A DNA stretch of 64,000 bases from Azadirachta indica (Eukaryota; Streptophyta; Magnoliopsida; Sapindales; Meliaceae). The notes beneath the pieces are model-generated. The model ran no database searches, was not told where the DNA came from, and worked only from the letters and a program-made list of their open reading frames with translations. The stretch's first letter is position 1, and each line of letters begins with the position of its first letter. The stretch lies in assembly GCA_022749755.1 (NCBI GenBank), contig CM040445.1, positions 5,415,182-5,479,181 on the forward strand. Direction: 5' to 3'. This document shows, piece after piece, positions 52,101 through 64,000 of the stretch. The translations under genes and the position numbers were made by a program.

Positions 52101-52704
52101 TGTTTTCATTCCTACATACCCAAATACATACATACATACATACATACATACATACATACATACATACATAGCTCAATAAATTTTTTAAAGCCCGAGTCTA
52201 TGAGTGGACCCAAGCCTGCTTTAATTTTATGCAAAATTCCCACTAACAGATAAATGTAAAAATGGAAATTTAATTAATTCATTAATTAATTAATTAACCC
52301 AATTAAAGTGGCCAGTAAGTATTTGCTTAATTGATAAGGATAGGGTTTCATAGATTTGGGAGAGCAAATCAATTATAGCATAGCATGTATTAAATTATGA
52401 TAAATGACAGAGATCTGAAATTTAATTTTAATTTTAATTTTAATTTTAATTTTTCTTTTGGTCTTGTTTATGAGTTGTTCCCATGTTTAATTAGTTAGTA
52501 GTACTATTATTTCATGACCCAACCGAATGCAAAATAATGAATTCGATCACCCTTTTTCGATGAGAAAATTGGGTGGTTGGATATTTTTCATATGATTTAT
52601 TTAGACATAAGAAGATGGTAAAAAATTAATTTGAAAAAAGCCTTTTCTAGTAGTTTCCGTATGATAAATATATAATTGACTGTTTTAACAGGATCTAGAA
52701 AGTA

Positions 52705-52742
<38 letters not shown>

Positions 52743-53856
52743 TGCTGAATTATGGGGGTAGCTGCATGCCAACAAAAATTATAAAGCATTGGAAAATGGA
52801 GAGAGGGTGAGAAAAAGAAGGGATGAATAATATATATAATGCATGTGAGAGGAAGTTGGAATAACAAGTGCTTTGTGTGTAAGACGTCAGAAAAGTTGAC
52901 ACATGTGAGAATTAAATTAAATTAACACCGTCTGTAATGGGGCAACAAGAAGATTTTGAAAAGATTCTTTTAGAGCTATAATTAAAAGCTAGCTTGTCAT
53001 CTAATCTCATCTCCAGTATTGAATATTGATCCATCATCCATCAGACATCTTGATATTTTTTAACAGAGGTAGGTGAAGTAGAGAAAAGAGGGAAGGTGAT
53101 CTGAAATGGGGAAATGTGCCAAAATAATAACTGTGATTGATATATATATATAACTATGCAGAGAAAAGAAGTAGAGAAAGAAAGAAAGAAAGCAAATGAA
53201 TGAATGAACGAACGATAGCATTACATGAAAGAGATCGAGAGGGGTACAAAGTAACGTGGAGGAAAAGGAAAGAAAACACGAAAAACACTTGACACCCGGC
53301 CATTTCGCTATTAGCAGCTAGCTTTCTTTGAAATTGGGTACTGATGGTGGTGGGGTGTGAATTGTTGCAAGAAAGTGTTTCTTTTTATTTCATTGATAGC
53401 CATCCATCCTCTCTTAATAATAATAATAATAACAATAATGAATTGGTTGAGCTAGCTGGTGGGGGAGCGTTGTGTATGTGATTAGATCACTCATCGCAAT
53501 AGAAAGAAAGAAATTCCATTATCCATGTGTGTGTGTGTGTGCATTTTGACCCTCCCCATCTATAACTATCCTACAAAAACAAATAAATCTGTCTCCAAAA
53601 GCTTAATTAAGTATATGCCCACTTCCTCTTTATTGAAATCACATATATATATATAATGAATCTAGCTAGCTATCATAATTTTGTGTGGGACGTTTCTCCA
53701 CCAGTACTCTTGGCTCTATCACTATGTGTGTTGTTTTTGTGTTGTGTATCAGACTTTCTCAATCACACTAAACACCACCCAATCTCTCTCTTCCTCATTA
53801 AGTGGGAAATTAATAAAAGATTTCATTTGCAAATTAAGCCTTGGAGTGCAAGATAC

Positions 53857-53887
<31 letters not shown>

Positions 53888-54140
53888 GAAAAGATAGGTG
53901 TTGAGGTATCTTTGTTTTTGTTACAGTAAAAAGGTGCTTAAATTCTAAACCTGTTTACACCACAAATTAAAGATTACAGAACGCAGAAAAGAAAAGAAAA
54001 GAAAAAGTAAAGAAGAGGATACTCTCTCAATCTCTATATAATTAGGTTTTTTTTGGATATGGAGTCTATAGTAATCAATAATACTCATCATATTCTCTAT
54101 GGCCTTTCTCTCTCTCTCACGGACCAACAACAGCTATGTA
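52101..54140. repeat. microsatellite-rich intergenic segment
   Basis: Contains (ACAT)n at 52125-52170, (TTTTAA)n at about 52420-52454, (TA)n at 52708-52741 and 53860-53884, and (GT)n near 53527-53540. No gene was seen. Confidence 0.75.
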
Positions 54141-54945
54141 TATATATCTATACCTTCATAAGAAATCAACGGCGACGGTTTTCTTGATCGTCCATATATG
54201 AAATTGGAATTCTTGTGACTTTTTTACAATTTACAGAAATTAATTTGTATCTACTGAAATTGATGAGATGACAGTGACCATTACCCAGTCCAGTGCATGG
54301 TTCACGCAGATGAAACCACACCATACCAACATACTAATTTATTTCTTATTAATTATAATTAATTAGCTTATGATTTAACTTTTTTTTTTTAAAAAAAAAA
54401 AACAATATATTAATAGTATTTACCGACAAATGAGGCAGAATATGTAAGGCTGTTTGAAGGGAAGGTTAGGATTGTAGTCTTTTAATTAATTTTATTATAT
54501 GTATATATGTTAGTTTCTTATATATCCTTAGCTTCTACATCTAGACTTTTGTGTTTATTTTCTTTGTAATGAAAAGTAAGGGGTTAGAATCTTGTTATAG
54601 CTGTGCCTGCCCACCTTGATAGATTATTTTAAAGAAATTAAAATAATTATAAAATTATATTTATATATATCTATGTATAAGAAAGAAAAAGAGTTTAATT
54701 TCTTAATTCAGAAAATGACCTAAACCAAACAATAATATGGTTCTTGAATATATATAATATCCTTACCCCATATGAAAATGACTTAAGCAACATGAATATA
54801 AACCCTTCTAATCAAGCCAAAATTCTTGGGGAAAAAGCCTACCCCAAAAGGGAAGCATCTCAACAAGAATCAATGGAAAAAAAAAAAACAAAAGATAAAA
54901 ATCAAACATATATATACATATATGCCCTTATTCCACTCAATATAC

Positions 54946-55003
<58 letters not shown>

Positions 55004-55297
55004 ATATCGCTTGTATTTTTCAACTTTATAATATATCTAACATTTATGCACTCTTTCACACGCAGCCTTTCCCAAATTAAGAGAAAAAGAAAAGAAATAC
55101 ATTGCCAAAAAATATATAAAGAAAGATGCCAAGATTTTCAATTAATTCATAGAGGTATAGATAGCTATCTATGAGCCGGACTTGCAGTTGTTCAAGTGCT
55201 TATTGTTTGTTTGCAAGCATTGTGAATCGGATTCTAGCAAGCAAAAAAGCTGTGACGCTGTCTGTAAGAATCAATAATCAATTCAACCCAACAGACA

Positions 55298-55328
<31 letters not shown>

Positions 55329-57800
55329 CTACTACTATTGCCTTGCTTTGCCTTGTACTTTGTTATCTGCATGTATGTATGTCTGAGTCTGACGCGTGAA
55401 CGTTGTTATTAATGCGTCTCGTTTTCCCAGAGAGAAAGTTTGCGAGAAAAATGATGCAAACCAAAGGGCAAGCAACCCCACATTATTTCAATTCAAAATT
55501 CTTATTTTCACACGTCTCTTCTCTTTTTCTGATCTTCAATCAATAATAAATAATGTAATTAATTTTTTTTTATATATATTAAATTCATTTTAATTGCAAA
55601 ATTCCCCTGCTCAACAACCAATCTCTAATTCTTTCTTGATTTGCTGTAATTATAGTCAAAAAATTAGTTCAATTTATCCTCAAATTCATCCCAAAAAGTC
55701 TTGCAATCATCATCTATTTTCATTGATAATCTTTTCAATCCAAATCCCATGCTGGAACAATTTTGATCCTTGATATATATTGATCATGCAATATATATAT
55801 ATATATATATATCCCAGGCTCCTCTGGATTGGAATATATATTACATAATATATATTATATATATTAGCTAAGTCAACTTATCAAATACAATTTCCACTTG
55901 GTAATATGATTATGGTTTCTATAATTTTACAAATTGACAAGAATAATTTTATTTTATTCTATTTTACATCTTTTTTTTTTTTTTTCTCTTTTGAACCTTC
56001 GTCGATCAAACAGCAGTTTTGATGTGAACGAAAGAATTTTGAATAACCTTTATTTTTTTCGCATCAGAATTCAACATTGAATTTGCGACATGATATAGAA
56101 TATTACATTGTCAATTATGTTAAGGGGATTTGATATATATATATATAAATATATATATGTGGTATGGACCATATCAAAATTCCATTCAATATATTATACA
56201 AGTTTGAAAGTTACATAATATTTTGATGAATAACAATTAATACATGTACAGATCCCAGGAAAAGATCTTATAGAACAAAAGCATTATACCCTTCTTTTTG
56301 GCCTAATATGCAAACAGATCGTTCCAACAGATAAAGAAAATGAAATGAAATGAAATCCTGAAAGTAAAGGAGCCCCCTATTTTTGCATCAAGTATATATA
56401 TTTCCAAGTGGAAGAATAAGGGCCGTTCTCTAATTTTTTATTTCTAAAAAAGATTTTAAAAATACAAAAATTGAGAGAATTAATTACCAAACTTATTCTC
56501 TACAAAATCATCTACTATATTAAATCCAAAAATAGTTCTAAACAAAAACATGTTATTCATAATTTATCACTTTTTAACGTATTAGATTTCAGAATATATA
56601 CAAATTATTCTTTTCCATTTTTTTTTTCTCTAGCTGGCTTTTATGAGTATCAAAATTAATTTTATATTTATAAAATCGTTTTCAAAATCCCCTTGTTTTT
56701 TTTTAAATATTATACAGATGTAAACACAAACTAATATTTGATCTTGACGTGAACAAAATGAACCCAAACATAATCTTAGGAAAGAAATTAATTAGTACAC
56801 ACAAAATACAATATTATACATACACCTATAATAAAGTTAAACAATATTTCATTCTTATCCTATCCTATCCTATGAAGTAATTTATTGAAAAGAATTATAT
56901 TTATACTACTATAGAGGTTAATAAATGAATTATCTTGAAGGTAGTGGATATATAATATCTTAGGGCCGGGGGAAATATATACATGTGAGGTTTTGATTGG
57001 TTAGGTTCACCCAATTTCCAAAATGATCAGCATCACGGTTTAAATTGGCAGCTAATTTGCTTGGTTTCAAGGCAAGTAATAAAGAAATTAAGTACGTGAT
57101 AATTATATTTGTTTGTTTGTTTGTTTTCATTGAATGGGATTTTGAGAGAAAAGCCAAAAGGGTGTTCAGAAAACATTTATATGGGTGATGACGCTATTGC
57201 CTACGTATTAATATACATATATTGCATTCTTTGTGTCGTTTTTAACAAAAACGACTCCTTACTCGATGGAATTCGAGCCTAACTTTTCACATATTGTCTA
57301 TTAATAGATGGAAGAAACAAAATTGTACAGACCTACCCAAAAAATATTAAAATTAAAATTTAAAAAAAAAAAAAAAAAGAAAGAAAGAAAAGATAGACGA
57401 TGATGGTATAGCCAGCCGCAGTTGAAATTATAGATATGGATTTGTGATGAGTTTGATTGAGAAGCATAACTTGTTTGCATTGAAGTCAATTATATATATA
57501 TATATATATGTGTGTGTGTATTTGTATTTGTACAAACTAAAAACGAAGGCAATACATTCACAATAAAAACAATGCCAACCCACCAATATTTGCTTTGCTT
57601 TGCTTTGCGTTGATTCCCCATCGATCTGGTCCCCAATATGACAAAGAATACAATTTGTACAAAATTTCAAACTCCCTTTCATTTTAATTATCAAATAAAA
57701 TGAAATTTCCTATTATTAATTTTCCAAATGAATTTATAACAAAAGAAAATTCAAATTATCATATCAAAAATCTATGAATACAAAATATGGGTATTAAATA
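54141..57800. repeat. intergenic segment with compound repeats
   Basis: Contains compound (TA)n(GA)n at 54945-55001, (GAAA)n at 55297-55328, an oligo-T/oligo-A palindrome near 54378-54402, and TA runs near 55792-55812 and 57490-57508. No exon-like frame was seen. Confidence 0.7.
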
Positions 57801-60800
57801 ATTGCTTGCAAGTGAGGATAAATAATAAAGGAGAGGATCGATCGTGGGTTATATACATGTGTGTGTTGAATGAAAAGGTGGCTACAACAAATGAAGACTT
57901 ATCTAATTAAATTATATTTATTTTATATATTATATGGTTGGCTTTGCATCGTAGTCTTATTCCTATTTCTCATGATGATAATTATCTTTATTCTTTTTAA
58001 TATATTTGCAATATATTTTCTATATTAGACCACAAATCGCTTTCTTCATACGTGTTCTTCAAGGTGTGTGTACAATTAATTTTTGTTCTTACGTGACATA
58101 ATTATTTGTTCACCATAATTAAAATATGTGGTGATTAATATTATTAGTCATATTTACCAACTCCAAATGCTTACTCATTCAAGCTACATATATATTCTTT
58201 TTATTTTTTCCCAAAGAAAAAAGAAAACATAGCTTGTTGGACCCGCGATGAAATGGAATTAGTTGCTTATGAATATTGCTATTATTATTTTTAAAAATTT
58301 AATTAAAAATGTAGTCACACATTAATTAAATATGAATTGAAATATCATTATCATTCAGAATAGGGCATAATTAATTTGTTAAGATATCAAATACAAAAAA
58401 TTTGACACAAGTAATTCTTAAATTGATAAGTTTTATTATTAGAAATGCTTTTTCTTGCAATTTTTTTTGACTAACATTAGTTGCCCAAATGCATGTACAT
58501 TCTTATTATATGTGTAATTATTGAACATATTGTTTAAAGTGTTTGATTTAATTATCATATATTTTTGTTTTGTATACATATTTTTAATTTTCATTAGTAA
58601 GAGCAAGATTTGAAATCTAAATTTTTTAAGTATATTATTTTAAAAATTTTACCAATTCAATCAATCATCTTATTCATTTTTTTTTAGTTGGACAGAGTTA
58701 ATTTTTTTTTTATTTATACCAAAAAGTTTCAAAAACCATTTTTCAAAAACAAGTGCCTAAAATTATTAGTTGAAGGCCGGGTAATCTTTTAATTAAGAAT
58801 TTTTTTAAGAAAAGAGATTTTAATTAAGACTTTTAGGATGTGTTTAGCTACCAAAAACGACTTACCGACAATCATTAATAGCAAATACAAAACTTTATTT
58901 TCTTAATCATGAAATCAATTTGCTATAGAGCTTTTGCTTTTTCGCTTTTCACAACTTTCCTTTTCTAATTTTCTTCCTGACCAAATTAGTACAATAATTT
59001 GCTCGAGTGTTTATATCATTTAAAATTAATAAACCCTAGAGAATTCATTTTTTTTTTTTAAATTTTATTTTATTACTGAAAAGTCAAAAGATCCCATAAA
59101 ATTGACAAGTTTATAATAATTACAAGAAGGACTGCATAGCCAAAAAGGAGGGGGCCAATGATAATTATTTTCTGGTACCATGAAAATTCACAATTCCTCA
59201 AAATTGGTCCCAATATACAGCCCTTAAAATTAAGAGATGGTGTCAGTATAGCCAGAGGAGAGGACCCAAAAGAAAAAAAATAATATAGAATAAAAAAAAA
59301 ATAGGTGCCAGTATTTGGTAGCCAACATGAATATGGAAGTCTGTGAGCTATTATAATTGTCTATACAAATTCTTGTAAGTTACATATGCTGATGTGATAG
59401 GTCCAGTAGCAATTTGTTTATTGTGATACCTGTGCTATCAGCCGTTGGATCAGGGGACCACTGATTTTTCAGTATTTATGATTCTTGTTCTTAACCAAAA
59501 GTTGCTACAAATTCATTATGGTGTCCAAAATTTGATATATTTGGAGGTTTTGTATTCAATTCCAAAGGAGAGGTCATTATGGGGTCATGGGTGTTTGCTT
59601 TTTGGTGGGTTCCTTTCCATTCAAGAGAATTAATTTTGTTTTTTTTTTTAAAAAAAAAAAAAAAATTGGGTCTAAATCTAAAATCATGAAGGTTTGACAA
59701 AATTTTACTAGATTAATAAGATTACTTAGTAGAATAGAAAGCCAACTATAGAAAAGTTAAAAGAAATTAGAAAAGCAAAATTGATCATTAATGAAATTGC
59801 ATCAACGCATGCAGAAGGTGAAGAAGGTGGTGCTTGTTATACCAAACACGAGGGTACAAGTTAAAGACATTCAATAAATTTTACAACTAGAAAGGCAAAG
59901 ATCCTATGCATATGGGGCCTATAGATGACTCCAAAAGTGTGCCCAGATTGAATGAATGAATGAATGAATGAATAAGGAGGAAGTTGATTTGTGCAGTATG
60001 AGCTTTGATTCTTTGCAGCAAATACGAAGCCCCACCCACACTCTGATGTTGCTTCTGCTGCTGCTTCCCGTTTACCATTACCATTACCATTTCCATTTCC
60101 ATTTCCATTGCCCCATAAAATAAAATAAATCATCAGAATACCAACACACTATTCCTTTTCCTTGTGCTTCTGCATCTGCCTACTGCCTACTGCCTCTGCC
60201 CCTTCTTGTGACTCTCATTATTATTTCTCATCAGAAGAAAACAGTTGCCAAAAAAGTACTTTCGATCACCCATAATAAATTATATCACCACCCACCTATC
60301 TCTTTCTCTCTCACTGACATTTCATTTACCATTAATTAATAAATATATATCATTACTTTGGTAATTGATGTAGTTTGGCTTCTCTTTTTTACCTTGTTAT
60401 ATATATATATATATATATATATATGGATGAATATTATGTTGCTTCTCTATGAGATTTACTTAATTTACTTTGCATTTTTCAATTTAAAAGCAAAAAAATG
60501 AAATTAGTGGGCGGCTATGTGCTCATATGTGTGTGTATATATATGTATCAGCCAATTAGATAATGGCATACCCATACAAAGTAATAGTTGAGCGATGATT
60601 GGTTTTGATGTAGGTAATAATTCACTATGTATATAGATATTTATATATGTAAGTTGTGATCCACAAACAAATTACACATCGATCACTAATTCTCAATTCC
60701 CATTTGTTAGATCACACATAATGTCAAAGTAAGATAAGATATTATAGAATATAATTAAATTGTTGTAATGTTGTCATTCTTTTAATTGTATGTCTTAACT

Positions 60801-61060
60801 TTATTAGGTCTATGGCACTAATCCACCCTAGTTTCCACTCTCTCAAAATATTATTATTTTTTTTAACTTTAAGACATCAAGATGGAAAAATTTCCCGTGA
60901 ACCTAGGATTATTATTTATTGCTGCCCATGAAGCAAGTAACAATTAATGGGGTATGTCTTGCCGGGGCATAAAAAATTAATTATGTTAAAGAAAATAAAA
61001 AAAAAAACTTTTAAATTAAGTAAGTAATTAAGTAATATATAATATATAGATGATTAATTG
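57801..61060. other. intergenic DNA, no gene seen
   Basis: AT-rich. It includes an oligo-T/oligo-A palindrome near 59638-59665, an (ATTACC/ATTTCC)n repeat at 60072-60110 and (TA)n at 60400-60424. GCCGTTGGATC at 59442-59452 is a motif often seen in plant intergenic or promoter DNA. Confidence 0.5.
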
Positions 61061-64000
61061 TTGCTAGCTAGCAATAGCAACATTGGTTGGGTGTAATTTG
61101 GGGGGATGGTTGGGAGGGAAGAAAAGCATGTATAAGTAGTGGGTAGACTGTAGAGAAGTGATGGGGATCAATGAAAATGGTGCCATATAGAAAATTAAAA
61201 GCAAAGTCCAAGAAAATTGATTGGCATGCAAGAAAGAAAAAGAAAGGGAGCGAAAAATTCCTAGAAAATGGAAAAGAAGATGAGCCTTATGATCAGTTTG
61301 TGGGTGTGGGTCAAGCAAAAATATATACACAAATATACAGATGGGGAATGGTTGGATTAGGATTAAAGAAAAGTCTTAAGTTGGTGTTGTCTTCAACCCA
61401 AGGAAATGCGCCTGGTTTGATGACACATCTTGGAAATGATGACCGATTAATTGACATTTTTTATATGTATATATTAGAAGTTGTTGATTTTTAATGATCC
61501 ATGAAAAGCATATAAATAAATAAATAAATAAATAATATAAATAGTGAAGAACAAAGGATCCCTCGAAAATAATAACTGGCAGTTAAAAGGAAACAAAACA
61601 CTTAGCCCAAAGGACAAGGAGATCGATGGTGATTAATGAAGTTTCCTATTACTTTTATCGCTAGCCTGCCTGCACAAGCCAGTGTGTGTCTTCATTTCTT
61701 TACGATTTGCAAGGTTTCATATATGACTTTTCTCCATTCCCCAAGCCCCAAGCACAAGTTCATTGGCCTCCCACGAGAGACAAACTACCCAAAATCAAAA
61801 AAGAAAATTCAAACTGCACCAAGAAATTTACTAATTAGTTTTCCAAAGCTTTACAGTATATATTCATCGTCTCACAAACCGTGTTGAACAGGCTGCTTGT
61901 AATTTCTTATATGTACGTATTGACTCTTTGTTATTATTGATTAGGGTTCGCTAATTCACTGCTTTCATTAACCCATTAATTCAAATATATATATATATAT
62001 ATATGTGGTGATGAGTTAGCTTCAATTATATATATATATATATATATATTTGAAATTGAGGTATGGATTAGGGTGAGGTTCACCTAACCCTAAGGGTGGA
62101 TTAGACCTGCCCGATGAAACTTGGAGTGAGGTCAACCGGTTTGGCCTGCAATTGCAATTGCATGCCATTTGATGATCAATTTATTGATATATTTTTCAAA
62201 AAGATTGGTTGATAACATTATTCCATCAAGAGTACTTATCAATAGTCAACTATCCTTCGAGATAAATTTATTTAACTTTTACAAAAAATCTCGACAGCCC
62301 CATCTCATCTCTTTAATTTATAATACATGCAATCTACTATGCATGCAATTAATGTGTGTGTATGTATATTATTAATTGTAGAATTAATAATGCCTAGCTA
62401 AGGGAATGCTTCATTAGTATCATAGACCAAGTAAAAACAGACAATAATTTGATTCCTTATTTAACCATGTAATTAAAACTAATGAACAAAAACAAAGAGG
62501 AGAAAATGAAAGGGTGAGATAGATGGGTGAATATTGGGAGAAGAAAACAATGAAGGCCAAGGCGATGAGATGAGCTGTGTGAAATGATGAATTAGTGAAT
62601 AATATTATTAACATTATATTTACATGTATATAATAAAATTATAATGCCGTGCTGGGTTGTATTTCTAAGAAGCAGACTATATTGATTAATTGATTACAGA
62701 AAGAAAAGAGAACAGAGGGTGGGATTGATGGAGGAGCCGACCCCCCTGGTGGGTCCAAATACAAAGACAAATTGCGTGATGCCATTCCAAGCACTCTCTT
62801 TCACAATTTTCTTCAATTCTTTCTTTCTTTCTTTATCATCTCCATTAATTAAAAGTTAACAAATTTAAAACACCCCTCCACTTCTTCTTGGTTTTGGAGA
62901 AGGAAGGAAGGAAGGAAGGAAGGAAGATCACCAATACCAACTTAACTTTTCTTGTGTGATTCTCACTTCATTATATATTCTTCCCCACTTTTTTTTTTTT
63001 TTTTTTAATTTTTACATGAAAAAGATGCATAATTTGTTTTACCCATATAGTAAATTAAATGACTTTGAGTTTCTTAGTGGTTGTTTTTCTTACCCATCTT
63101 GTGATTCTTTCCAAGGATGCTTCCTCATAGCTAGGCATTAATTCTTAAATTAATTATATATCGAATGCTTTATTAACCATTCAAATGCATGAGGAGGGAG
63201 TAAGTCAAAATGAAATGTATTTATACATACATATATATATATATACACATGATAATAACAAAATCGGTTTAAATTTTGGGAATTTGTTTCATTTATGATT
63301 TACCTTGCCCCTTAAATAAAGGGTTAAAAAAGAAAAACATAGCTTAGTCTAGTTGAAATAGTCATACCCAAAAATTTGATCAATCACCAACTTGGTGTTA
63401 AGAATGGGAAATTGAAAGAAACTCAATCAATAACCTAGCAATTAGGTCGGAGGTATTGTGATCTCTTCTCCTTTTTCTAAGATAAGGAATGAGAACTAAA
63501 GCAAAGCAAACAAAAGCAATCCAATCCCTACCCGTTTAACAGTTTTGAATCTTCAAAACCAAGTAAATTGTAATATTAATGATATTTAATAATTAACGAC
63601 AATTAATTAATTAAAATCTTACATATATTCATGTATTTTGATAACATATCTAACATGCATGACCAAGTTGGTAACTTATTGGGAAACTATTAAATGAAGA
63701 ATATTGACAAATTAATGCTTCAACTCAATCTAAGAAAAATTATTTGAATTTTTGCTATTTCAAGGTAATCTGGGATGTGAAACTTATCGCGTGTATATAT
63801 AGTATCAATCAATGAATTTGATATACAGTTTTATTTTCTTCCCAATATTTATCTGAACAAAAGATATATACATATTATTAATTAATTGATTTCAAGATAA
63901 TTAATAGGTAGAAAACAAAAAGAAATAGTTATTATTTTGAAGTAAAAAAGGTTCAAAAAAAAGAAAAAAGATGTCCCTAGAGATTCTAAACAGGGGATGT
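61061..64000. other. right-edge intergenic DNA
   Basis: Contains (AAAT)n near 61513-61535, a palindrome cluster at 61980-62166 and (GGAA)n at 62900-62926. A 107-codon plus-strand frame at 61171-61494 is lysine-rich and matches nothing I know; I do not call it a gene. If a gene lies just beyond the right edge, this may be its flank. Confidence 0.45.
61980..62166. repeat. cluster of three palindromes
   Basis: First, 61980-62004 pairs with 62030-62054 (TTCAAATATAT... against ...ATATTTGAA) around a 25-base loop. Second, 62068-62093 pairs with itself at 11 of 13 positions and contains ACCCTAA. Third, 62147-62162 is a perfect 16-base palindrome TGCAATTGCAATTGCA, extended to 24 bases (62143-62166) with one mismatched pair. 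Confidence 0.8.

Noticed and set aside
52125..52170. Regular array considered as a CRISPR-like or satellite array
   Set aside because: It is a plain ACAT tetranucleotide repeat with no spacers, and the host is a plant.
54744..55080. Plus-strand frames ending in Tyr-Ile and Arg-Glu repeats
   Set aside because: Both are translations of the TA and GA microsatellites.
59861..60133. Two overlapping minus-strand frames with Gly-Asn or Met-Glu repeats
   Set aside because: The repeats come from translating the ATTACC/ATTTCC microsatellite; no gene structure is present.
61171..61494. 107-codon plus-strand frame
   Set aside because: Lysine-rich start, no family resemblance, no splice-linked exon or promoter signs; length is compatible with chance.
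46800..64000. Searched by eye for conserved plant microRNAs (for example miR156, miR160, miR164, miR166, miR172, miR319, miR390, miR396)
   Set aside because: No stretch matching a mature sequence with a foldback arm was found; this was a visual check, not a computed search.

Overview
This window is nuclear DNA from a flowering plant, most likely a eudicot. It is AT-rich, its genes are split by many small GT-AG introns, and its intergenic DNA is dense with microsatellites. Reading exon to exon on both strands gives four multi-exon protein genes that I can reconstruct in full from start codon to stop codon. The species cannot be fixed from the sequence alone. The protein matches are to Arabidopsis-type families from memory; no search was run.

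Layout. 1-5.9 kb has no gene, but it holds a compact GC-richer island with three CACGTG boxes near 4.6 kb. 7443-19870 (+) encodes a large secreted or membrane glycine-rich protein (22 coding exons, about 1448 aa) of the plant family often annotated 'ephrin type-B receptor-like' or 'MraZ'. 22135-23690 is a roughly 1.56-kb element with terminal inverted repeats of about 210 bp. It carries a decayed reverse-strand RNase H fragment and ends about 250 bp before the next gene. 23937-26446 (+) encodes the mitochondrial ATP synthase delta' subunit (2 exons, 200 aa). 27655-37634 (-) encodes peroxisomal Lon protease LON2 (17 exons, 888 aa, C-terminal SKL). 42578-46741 (+) encodes a 366-aa protein with a zinc-finger-like cysteine pattern matching the SHI/STY RING-like finger, followed by a charged helical C-terminus. 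46.8-64 kb shows no recognisable gene. It is AT-rich DNA full of microsatellites, with one cluster of palindromes near 62.0-62.2 kb.

The first three genes appear in the same order as three adjacent Arabidopsis loci (At5g47020, At5g47030, At5g47040, recalled from memory), so this looks like a conserved microsyntenic block. The genes are not an operon. The ATP synthase and LON2 genes converge tail to tail. They serve different organelles: mitochondrial ATP synthesis and peroxisomal protein quality control.

The items most worth a second look are the TIR element against the ATP synthase promoter, the SHI-type finger in a non-SHI protein, a perfect in-frame 30-nt cassette-exon candidate in LON2, a small ORF with a strong start context between ATP synthase and LON2, and the G-box and palindrome clusters.
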